DNA of 8,006 nucleotides, from the NCBI GenBank assembly GCA_002360325.1, contig DEQG01000111.1:1-8006 (forward strand), read 5' to 3'. This DNA comes from Salinicoccus sp. UBA3372. Lineage in GTDB: Bacteria; Bacillota; Bacilli; Staphylococcales; Salinicoccaceae. Positions 1 to 5,054 of this stretch are shown here, piece by piece (the first letter of the stretch is position 1; each line of letters begins with the position of its first letter). The notes beneath the pieces were generated by a model. That model ran no database searches and was not told where the DNA came from. It worked only from the letters and a program-made list of their open reading frames with translations. Both the position numbers and the translations under genes were made by a program.

Positions 1-37
1 CACAGTTCTCAAAACGTTAATTTATATTACTTGTTTC

Positions 38-73
38 AAAACCCTTTCTCACTTCGGTGGGAAAGGGTTTTTT
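38..73 (+). terminator. Rho-independent terminator of an upstream gene
   Basis: A 14-bp stem has arms at 38-51 and 58-70, with one G-U pair at 49/60. A UUCG tetraloop at 53-56 closes it on C-G, and the T run starts at 68. It follows an in-frame TAA at 18-20 whose short upstream frame reads QFSKR, so it probably ends a gene lying left of the window. It insulates the toxin-antitoxin genes from that gene. Confidence 0.85.
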
Positions 74-104
74 GGTGTTTCTGTATATTCATTTCTAAAA
101 TGTA

Positions 105-125
105 TATGATATAGTGGATATATAG
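105..125 (+). promoter_or_regulatory. Weak candidate promoter for the VbhA/Fic genes
   Basis: TATGAT at 105-110 and an overlapping TATAGA at 120-125 are possible -10 boxes between the terminator and the antitoxin ribosome binding site. No convincing -35 is visible. Two copies of GTATAT (83-88 and 102-107) flank the region and could be operator half-sites for an autoregulating antitoxin. That role is inference only. Confidence 0.25.
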
Positions 126-147
126 AATTAAAAAAGAGGTGTTTAAT

Positions 148-333
148 ATGCAAGCAGCATCACGTTTAAAACGTCAAAATGAAATAGAATTTGCTGTTGG
201 AATGGCTGCGATTGATGGTGGAAAACCAAGCGTATTTACACAAACATTATTAAAAAAGTATGAAGAAGGCTTAATCACTTCAAAAGAATTAAAAGAAGCT
301 ATTATAAAAAAGTATGCGAAGGAAGACGAGTAA
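148..333 (+). CDS. VbhA-like antitoxin of a Fic toxin, 61 aa
   Basis: This small, highly charged, helical protein sits directly upstream of a Fic gene. VbhA-family antitoxins in this position bind the Fic domain and block AMP transfer by placing an inhibitory (S/T)xxxE(G/N) helix in the ATP site. I chose ATG at 148 because AAAAAGAGGTG lies just before it; an in-frame GTG at 139 falls inside that ribosome binding site. Aligned by eye with VbhA, the inhibitory helix is near residues 14-24, where the expected Ser is Met19 and the Glu is Asp23, followed by Gly24. The conserved second half (KYEEG at 37-41, then KELKEAI) matches the VbhA C-terminal helices. The stop is three bases before the toxin start. 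The gene itself is intact, but its partner is broken, so it is probably an orphan. The weakened inhibitory motif is my reading and depends on the alignment. Confidence 0.75.
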   Translation: MQAASRLKRQNEIEFAVGMAAIDGGKPSVFTQTLLKKYEEGLITSKELKEAIIKKYAKEDE

Positions 334-336
334 TCA

Positions 337-803
337 ATGGATCCTTATGTATATGAAGGAACAGATGTATTAATAAACAAGATGAACATCCGAAATGCGA
401 AAAGGTTAATTGATGCAGAAGCACAGTTATTTATTGCAAATGTATTAGATATACAAACCATTGTGCAACAAATAGACTTTCGAACTCATAAGAGTCTGCA
501 AATGATTCACCGGCATCTATTTGAAGAAATATACACTTGGGCTGGTGAATATCGTACTGTAAATATTTATAAATCTGAGCAAGCCCTTAATGGATATCAA
601 TCAATTACTCGGAGAAGAGTCAAATAATTTCTGACTTGCAGAAAGTGTTTGCTTGGGCAAACCAGATTCAATGGAATAATGATAATCCTAATTTAAAAGA
701 AGATTTTGCTAGATTGATGATTGATCTTTGGCGTATACATCCATTTCGGGATGATAATACACGTACAGTATCGATATTTATGAAGTTTGTCAACTATAAA
801 TGA
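337..803 (+). pseudogene. Fic-family AMP-transferase toxin, frameshifted and truncated
   Basis: Fic proteins transfer AMP from ATP to target proteins. The frame from 337 shows a typical Fic start, with LFEEIYTWAGEYRTVNIYKSE at about residues 61-81, and stops early at 627. The frame one base away continues the family from about 594 with SINYSE, DLQKVFAWANQ and LWRIHPFRDDNTRTVSIF. Adding one A near 594 (GGATATC to GGAATATC) joins the two halves, so a single-base deletion is the simplest cause. The catalytic loop reads HPFRDDNTRT, where HPFREGNGR or HPFREGNTR is usual, so a conserved Gly is Asp. The family continues for some 40 more residues, but this copy runs into an insertion element at 788 and ends with VNYK and TGA at 801-803, bases that belong to the element. 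Toxin activity is very unlikely. It was co-transcribed with the antitoxin three bases upstream. Confidence 0.85.
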
Positions 804-846
804 TAATGTCCGTTAGAATTTAGATTTAGAGTGTAAGAATTGATAT

Positions 847-890
847 ATGCGTCCAAGCTCACTTTATGACAGTGCACTTGGGCGCATTTT
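847..890. terminator. Hairpin at the 3' end of the transposase gene, possibly bidirectional
   Basis: Arms 847-857 and 877-887 pair over 11 bp with one G-U pair. The inner bases 860-863 and 871-874 extend the stem around a loop at 864-870. On the + strand it is followed by TTTTAATTT. On the - strand it lies right after the transposase stop (889-891) but has only a weak A/T tail. It may stop transcription entering the element from the Fic side as well as leaving the transposase gene. Confidence 0.65.
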
Positions 891-1551
891 AATTTGCAGT
901 TAAACCGGATTTCTTTTTCTCAAGCCGCTGTAAATATCTTTGATAGGATGCTGCTTTCATCGGATTAGACAATGGTGGAATATAGACATTGCGCTCTTTT
1001 TTTACGGGAATCATATCGATCTCTTCAGAGACTATTTCCCGTAAGCGCACCTCTTCCAATTGATAAAGGGTTTCTTTGTAAGACGCCAATAACGTGCCGT
1101 CTTTTGCTTCAATCACCATGATACGGGTTTTGGGCCGTAAATAAATCGGTTTGCCCTGAGTACCAAACAGTTTATATGTCTTATTGTGGGATTTGATGGC
1201 ATGACCGGTGTCCATCACCCGGTAATCAAACCGGGCCAGTATTGTATTCAGACTTTCAACTGATGGTGGCTTTTCAAAAATATCCATGGTATCTTGAATT
1301 TCTAAGGCAAATTGTTGATTGTATTGTGGGATATAATCAACCAGGAAAGTGTTTGCCTGTTCAATAGTCGTAATATGTACTAAACGCATTTCATTGATTA
1401 AGCGATCTTGAAACGTATTAAACAGTCGCTTGATTTGCTTCCTGGATAATCTTAACTCCACTTGTGCTCTTTCAATCGTTTTTCTTTCATTCACGACTGC
1501 TTTGATCGTGTCATATTTTGTTTTCTCATTCATCGTCAGATAATCTCCCAT
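889..1551 (-). pseudogene. ISNCY (IS1202-type) transposase lacking its DDE catalytic domain
   Basis: The frame is open and uninterrupted, but at 220 codons it is about half the usual length of roughly 440-480. Residues 7-42 (MNEKTKYDTIKAVV through LSRKQIKRL) are the N-terminal helix-turn-helix of IS1202-type transposases. From residue 43 the protein continues as the region that normally follows the integrase core: LFNTFQDRLINEMRL, then FALEIQ, DTGHAIK and IPPLSNP. The whole DDE domain is missing. The join falls where both source segments would read I-x-R-L (KQIKRL in the N-terminal part, RIERLF in the usual C-terminal part), suggesting deletion between short matching sequences. The native start is probably the ATG at 1531-1533 (MNEKTKYD), with GGGAG upstream. 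The in-frame ATG at 1551, preceded by AAGAGG, is also possible. The product could still bind the element ends but should not cut DNA. Confidence 0.85.
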
Positions 1552-1671
1552 GATGGCCTCTTGATGTTAAGTGTCGTTATCACTTTACACCAGATGGACA
1601 TTTTCATTTGTCTTTCAACTGGATATTATCATTTGCTAGTCACATTCCGGATAATCATAACTATGAATTCG

Positions 1672-1699
1672 TTGATTATAGTACCGAGAATGTTATACT
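1672..1699 (+). promoter_or_regulatory. Extended -10 promoter for the small-protein operon
   Basis: TTGATT (1672-1677) is separated by 16 bp from TATACT (1694-1699), and TGT at 1691-1693 gives the extended -10 form TGnTATACT. Transcription would start near 1706 and leave a leader of about 85 bases before the ATG at 1790. It lies just right of the insertion element and points away from it. Confidence 0.6.
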
Positions 1700-1789
1700 C
1701 ATTGTACAAATTTAAGTGATTTTAATAAAAATAATCTTCAACAAACGGGCCATTTAACGGAATAATAAATTTAAAGGAGCAGATAACTT

Positions 1790-1954
1790 ATGAAAATTAA
1801 TTGGACATTGTTCTTTTCATATCTTGTTGTGTGGATTGTTGCAGGAGCAGTGATATTTAATGATATAATTCCAATGATTATTTTTGTAATATGTGGTGGA
1901 GTATGTGGCGGTTTGATACTTTCTACTAAAAAGAATCAACAGCAATGTAGTTAA
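1790..1954 (+). CDS. Small two-helix membrane protein, 54 aa, function unknown
   Basis: The ATG at 1790 follows AAAGGAG (1773-1779) by ten bases and opens a 54-codon frame, MKINWTLFFSYLVVWIVAG onward. Two hydrophobic stretches, at about residues 6-23 and 26-44, are separated by an Asn-Asp turn at 24-25. A polar tail with two Lys and several Gln ends the protein. That layout predicts a hairpin with a short cytoplasmic tail. The second helix is rich in Gly and Cys (CGGVCGG at 35-41), which would allow tight helix packing or thiol chemistry. I do not recognise the family. A dedicated promoter and a good ribosome binding site, with the next gene 25 bases downstream, support a real gene. Confidence 0.65.
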   Translation: MKINWTLFFSYLVVWIVAGAVIFNDIIPMIIFVICGGVCGGLILSTKKNQQQCS

Positions 1955-1979
1955 ATAAATATATAAAGGATATGTTTTT

Positions 1980-2221
1980 ATGCATTGGACGATACTTGTA
2001 TTACTGATAATGATGCTTTTGATTCTATCTTCTAAAGGCGTTCCTTCGGGGAAAGGAAAGAGTTTTTCTTGAGGGAATCACAAGATTTCGAAGAAATGAA
2101 AGGCTGCGCAAAAGAGAGGTTAGAAAGCTCGAATGAAATATTAGCGATTAGAGCAATAAGAAAAAAATATGGGTTGTCTTTAAGTGATTCCAAGAAAATA
2201 GTGGATGTTGCAAAACGTTAA
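1980..2221 (+). pseudogene. Membrane-anchored L7/L12-like domain protein, split by a frameshift at a T run
   Basis: ATG at 1980 follows AAAGGA (1965-1970) and encodes a 30-residue peptide: hydrophobic MHWTILVLLIMMLLIL, then a basic linker, and TGA at 2070-2072. A second frame runs to TAA at 2219-2221. It encodes SNEILAIRAIRKKYGLSLSDSKKIVD, which resembles the C-terminal fold of ribosomal protein L7/L12 (AIKxVRxxTGLGLxEAKxxVD). One extra T in the five-T run at 2063-2067 would join them into one 80-residue protein, a membrane anchor plus the L7/L12-like domain, an arrangement known in small Bacillota proteins. Alternatively the second half starts at TTG (2069-2071), overlapping the TGA as TTGA, and is made by coupled translation. 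Slippage on the T run is a third option. The role of such domains outside the ribosome is not established. Confidence 0.6.
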
Positions 2222-2227
2222 TATATA

Positions 2228-2251
2228 TTTATATATGGAAAAGCACTTCCC
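2228..2251 (+). repeat. 24-bp direct repeat, copy 1 (terminator 5' arm)
   Basis: Twenty-four bases, TTTATATATGG followed by AAAAGCACTTCCC, are identical to 6461-6484. The copy includes eleven bases upstream of the hairpin, so the identity is not explained by stem pairing alone. The 3' arm of this copy has diverged. Confidence 0.9.
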
Positions 2252-2273
2252 GAAGATGGGGAGCGCTTTTTTT
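2239..2273 (+). terminator. Rho-independent terminator of the small-protein operon
   Basis: Arms 2239-2251 and 2258-2270 pair over 13 positions with one A-C mismatch and one G-U pair. The loop is six bases and the T run continues to 2273. It begins 17 bases after the stop at 2221. Its 5' arm and leader are copied exactly at 6461-6484. Confidence 0.85.
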
Positions 2274-2488
2274 AATACTGTCAATTACAGAGCATTATTC
2301 ACTGAAGGTGAAACATGCGGATAAGTATTCGGAAAAATAGTATAACTGATATAGAAGTAAAGCTGTTGATGATTTAAAATTAAGTATATCCTTTATGTAC
2401 ATCACTGTATTTTAATTTTTAGAAGTTAATATAGAATATCCTTGTAAAGGAATAGATCCTGGTCAGAGTTATTAGAAGGATAATATAA

Positions 2489-2533
2489 ATGTTGAAGGAA
2501 GTTGAAGCTTTTGAAAGTATCACTGCAGACTAA
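2489..2533 (+). other. Possible 14-codon leader peptide overlapping the citS start
   Basis: ATG at 2489, eight bases after AGAAGGA, opens MLKEVEAFESITAD and stops at 2531-2533, inside the start of the sensor kinase gene in another frame. It spans the kinase ribosome binding site. It could couple translation to citS or be chance; the peptide shows no run of one amino acid that would suggest attenuation. Confidence 0.25.
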
Positions 2534-4142
2534 AATACTGATTCTGGTATTATCACTTGTACTTTTTGTCATTGTTATTTTAACAGCTTCTTTTTCTTAT
2601 TCTGAGGCAAAGGGGATAGAGGAGGAAAGGGGACAGACGGCACTGAAAATTTCCAAGACGATTTCTTTCATGCCTGAACTGACAGAGGTTTTTCAAACAG
2701 ATGACCCCGCGCAAGTAATCCAGCCGGCCATGGAAAGAATAAGACAACAAATAGGTGCTGAGTTTATCGTTATAGGAGATGAGGATGGTATTCGATACTC
2801 CCACACCAGGCCCGAACGAATCGGTGAGGAAATGGTCGGGGGAGATAATCATCGGGCGCTCGAGGATGGTGAATATTATATTTCAAGGGCAGATGGTTCA
2901 TTAGGTCCTTCTCTTCGAGGGAAATCACCGATTTTTAACGAGGCCGGCGAAATTATCGGAATCGTCTCAGTCGGATTTCTTGTGGAAGATATTCAAGAGA
3001 GGATTTTCCAGGACGTGACCAATGTAGTATACCAATCAGTCATCGTATTTTTGATAGCCATTGTAGGAAGTGTCATGCTGTCCAGGAATATCCGCAAGGA
3101 GACTATGGGCCTGGAGCCTTATCAGATTGCCAAATTGTACACGGAAAGGGATGCTATACTGCAATCAGTCAGGGAAGGTATTTTGTCATATGACATAGAC
3201 GGCGGGATAACGATGATGAACCAGCCCGCCAGAAAACTGTTGAATGTTCAGGGTAGTTTTAGCGGCTCCGAAATTGAAGACTTATTGCCCGGCTCCAATC
3301 CTCACCAGGTTTTTAAAACGGGGAAGCCTCAAATGGATCAGGAATTGTTACTGGAAGATAAGACATTGATTGTAAACCAGACACCGATTTTTCATAAAGA
3401 TGAAGTGAAAGAGGTGGTCGCCTCATTCCGTGATAAAACTGAATTTGAGCAGATGCTCAATACCATCTCAGAAGTCCAGAGCTACTCGGAAGATTTGCGG
3501 GCTCAAACCCATGAATTTACGAATAAATTATATGTATTATCGAGTTTACTGCAATTGGGTGAATACGACGAAGCTGTTCATATGATACAGAATGAAACAA
3601 CGGATTTACAGATTAAAAATCGTATCCTCTTTAATCAGTTTGAGGACACAAAGATACAAGCCGTAATATTGGGGAAAATCGGTAAAGCATCCGAGCAGAA
3701 AATTGACTTTGACATCGACTCAAACAGTTATCTCGAAACACTGCCTGAACATATCAAATTGACGCACCTTATCGTAATCATAGGGAACCTTTTAGATAAT
3801 GCGTTTGAAGCTGTTGCGGAGAATGATAAACATTCACATGTAACATTTTTTGCGACAGATCTTGGAAATGATATCATTTTTGAAGTACATGATAACGGGG
3901 TTGGCATCTCCGAAGAAAACAAGGCACTTCTTTTTAACAGAGATTTTACACAAAAGAAATCTCATGAACGGAGAGGTTATGGACTGGCAAATGTTCATGA
4001 AACCGTCACCCAGCTTGGAGGACTGGTTGAAGTTCAAAGTGAAATAGGAGAAGGCTCTGTATTTACGGTATACTTGCCTAAAGAACAACAATGGGAGGGA
4101 AACGGCGATGGAGACGATAAAGGTCGCAATCGCGGAAGATGA
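2511..4142 (+). CDS. citS: CitS-like sensor histidine kinase for citrate, 543 aa
   Basis: This is a membrane sensor kinase of the CitA/DcuS group, closest in layout to B. subtilis CitS. Residue numbers here count from an alternative TTG at 2502; subtract three for the start chosen. A first helix (about 11-31) and a second (174-193) enclose an extracellular PAS-like sensor. The sensor has RYSH (98-101), GGD (113-115) and SLRGK (137-141), matching the Arg, His, Arg and Lys that bind citrate in CitA. A cytoplasmic PAS region (about 215-310) follows. The phospho-acceptor motif is RAQTHEFTNKL with His337. The ATP domain has IGNLLDNAFEA (427-437), DNGVGI (464-469) and GYGLANV (492-498). I prefer TTG at 2511, because AAGGAAG (2495-2501) sits nine bases before it but directly abuts 2502. 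It overlaps the regulator by 35 bases, so its Gly/Asp-rich tail is shared coding sequence. Confidence 0.9.
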   Translation: MKVSLQTKILILVLSLVLFVIVILTASFSYSEAKGIEEERGQTALKISKTISFMPELTEVFQTDDPAQVIQPAMERIRQQIGAEFIVIGDEDGIRYSHTRPERIGEEMVGGDNHRALEDGEYYISRADGSLGPSLRGKSPIFNEAGEIIGIVSVGFLVEDIQERIFQDVTNVVYQSVIVFLIAIVGSVMLSRNIRKETMGLEPYQIAKLYTERDAILQSVREGILSYDIDGGITMMNQPARKLLNVQGSFSGSEIEDLLPGSNPHQVFKTGKPQMDQELLLEDKTLIVNQTPIFHKDEVKEVVASFRDKTEFEQMLNTISEVQSYSEDLRAQTHEFTNKLYVLSSLLQLGEYDEAVHMIQNETTDLQIKNRILFNQFEDTKIQAVILGKIGKASEQKIDFDIDSNSYLETLPEHIKLTHLIVIIGNLLDNAFEAVAENDKHSHVTFFATDLGNDIIFEVHDNGVGISEENKALLFNRDFTQKKSHERRGYGLANVHETVTQLGGLVEVQSEIGEGSVFTVYLPKEQQWEGNGDGDDKGRNRGR

Positions 4143-4791
4143 TTTTCGTGTAGCCGATGTTCATGAAAAGTTCCTTGAAAAAATCTCCGGTATTGAGGTT
4201 GTCGGAAAAGCCTTGAATGCCGAGAAAACTCTTGAGCTTTTAGATACCACAGAGGTCGATCTGCTGCTGCTTGATGTTTATATGCCGGATCAACTGGGGA
4301 CAGACATCATTCCGACTATCCGACAAAATTATGAAGACGTTGATATTATTATGATTACAGCAGCGACGGATAAAACACTCGTCGAAAGAGCAATGCGGTA
4401 CGGTGTGCAAAACTATTTAATTAAGCCTATTACAATTGATCGGTTTACAAATACAATAGAGAAATATCTTAAAAACAAGAATTTATTAAAAAACAAAGAA
4501 GAAGTAAATCAAGATGTTGTGGACAAGCTGTTTAAGAATTCAGAGGAACATAAAAGAGAAAATGAACAGATGCTGCCAACGGGTATAGATGCCAATACCC
4601 TTCATAATATATTAGAGGTTCTTAAGACCAGTCAGGGCGGTTTGTCTGCGGAGCAGATAGGTGAGAAAATGGGGGCGTCCAGAACGACTGCAAGACGATA
4701 TCTGGAATATTTGATTTCCATAGACAAGTGCCGTTCAGAGGTTGAATATGGAGCAGTGGGGCGCCCAGAGCGTAAATATTTATTAGGATAG
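4108..4791 (+). CDS. citT: CitT-like response regulator, 227 aa
   Basis: This is the partner of the kinase and the likely activator of the citrate transporter gene. The receiver domain (1-120) has acidic pocket residues Asp11 and Asp12, phospho-acceptor Asp56 in LLLLDVYMPD, switch Thr84 in MITA, and Lys106 before Pro107. A linker rich in Lys, Glu and Asn (about 122-155) leads to a DNA-binding domain. That domain has a helix-turn-helix at about 178-202 (GLSAEQIGEKMGASRTTARR) and the GRPERKYLL ending typical of the CitB/DctR family. The start ATG at 4108 has GGGAGGG (4093-4099) eight bases upstream, inside the kinase gene, so translation is probably coupled. All phosphorelay residues are present and length is normal for the family. 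A terminator follows within 35 bases, so citST ends here. Confidence 0.92.
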   Translation: METIKVAIAEDDFRVADVHEKFLEKISGIEVVGKALNAEKTLELLDTTEVDLLLLDVYMPDQLGTDIIPTIRQNYEDVDIIMITAATDKTLVERAMRYGVQNYLIKPITIDRFTNTIEKYLKNKNLLKNKEEVNQDVVDKLFKNSEEHKRENEQMLPTGIDANTLHNILEVLKTSQGGLSAEQIGEKMGASRTTARRYLEYLISIDKCRSEVEYGAVGRPERKYLLG

Positions 4792-4823
4792 TACACTTCA
4801 AGTACAGGTGATTTCTTTATTAA

Positions 4824-4852
4824 CATAATGGTTTACAGCCATTATGCTTTTT
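4824..4852 (+). terminator. Rho-independent terminator of citST
   Basis: CATAATGG (4824-4831) and CCATTATG (4839-4846) form a perfect 8-bp stem with a seven-base loop, followed by CTTTTTG. The stem is AT-rich, so termination may be partial. It separates the regulators from the transporter, which needs its own promoter. Confidence 0.75.
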
Positions 4853-4904
4853 GTTCATAAAAACCAAAAAAATCATTGAAAGTAGTTTTAAAAAACAATA
4901 AATC

Positions 4905-4935
4905 CATAACATTACATAGACTGAGTTATGTTATA
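4905..4935. promoter_or_regulatory. Candidate CitT-type operator dyad upstream of citM
   Basis: ATAACAT (4906-4912) and ATGTTAT (4928-4934) are perfect inverted 7-mers with starts 22 bp apart, about two helical turns. The overlapping pair CATAAC/GTTATG is also perfect. The site would lie roughly 65-95 bp upstream of the expected transcription start. That is the kind of position where I recall CitT acting on B. subtilis citM. Binding by this regulator is inferred, not shown. Confidence 0.45.
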
Positions 4936-4960
4936 CGATGTTAATAAGATTTTTAAATGT

Positions 4961-4991
4961 TTGATTGATTCATTACAAAACGCATGATAAT
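4961..4991 (+). promoter_or_regulatory. Candidate citM promoter
   Basis: TTGATT (4961-4966) lies 19 bp before GATAAT (4986-4991); a second TTGATT at 4965-4970 gives 15 bp. Both spacings are poor, as expected for an activator-dependent promoter. TATAAA at 5000-5005 is an alternative -10 without a good -35. The start of transcription would be near 4998, just before the cre-like box. Confidence 0.4.
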
Positions 4992-5005
4992 TTTTTTGGT
5001 ATAAA

Positions 5006-5019
5006 TGAAAGCGTGTTCA
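5006..5019 (+). promoter_or_regulatory. cre-like box for CcpA
   Basis: TGAAAGCGTGTTCA matches the catabolite-responsive element consensus TGWAANCGNTNWCA with one mismatch (G for T at the tenth position). It is placed between the candidate promoter and the citM ribosome binding site. CcpA-mediated glucose repression is known for B. subtilis citM, so the site makes sense here. Confidence 0.65.
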
Positions 5020-5054
5020 TTCATGGAAGAGTTTTATTAACAGGAGGAAAGAAT

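Larger units (their letters stand above)
788..1644. mobile_element. Internally deleted IS1202-type (ISNCY) insertion element, 857 bp
   Basis: The two ends carry 24-base imperfect inverted repeats at 788-811 and 1621-1644. Both start with TGT, share AAATGATAAT, and match at 17 of 24 positions. An extra inner copy of the core (GGACATTTTCATTTG, 1596-1610) lies 25 bases inside the right end, like subterminal transposase sites. The element holds one minus-strand transposase remnant and is about half the length usual for the group. Its left end interrupts the Fic gene. I see no long target-site duplication: the 27 bases on either side differ, whereas IS1202 relatives usually duplicate some 20-30 bp. 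Deletion of the flank after insertion is therefore likely, and the sequence right of 1644 does not resume the Fic gene. Confidence 0.75.

Noticed and set aside
1462..1719. Open frame of 85 codons on the + strand opposite the transposase start
   Set aside because: It lies antisense to the transposase and across the insertion element end, has no ribosome binding site, and reads as random hydrophobic text.
2386..2443. ATATCCTT repeated at 2386 and 2436, exactly 50 bp apart upstream of citS
   Set aside because: Eight-base AT-rich matches are expected by chance here and the flanks do not match; no palindrome or promoter is aligned with them.
2274..2488. Search for genes, RNA genes or a clear promoter between the terminator and citS
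   Set aside because: Only AT-rich sequence without a convincing open frame, tRNA-like fold or well-spaced -35/-10 pair; the citS promoter must be here but I cannot place it.
2580..2852. Minus-strand open frame inside citS
   Set aside because: A shadow of the kinase coding frame with no recognisable domain or start signal; the same holds for the frames at 3728-3922, 3834-4091, 3850-4047 and 4632-4826.
4965..5054. Longer start for the citrate transporter
   Set aside because: No ribosome binding site, non-family N-terminus, and the segment contains the promoter and cre-like box; ATG 5055 has AGGAGG at ideal spacing.
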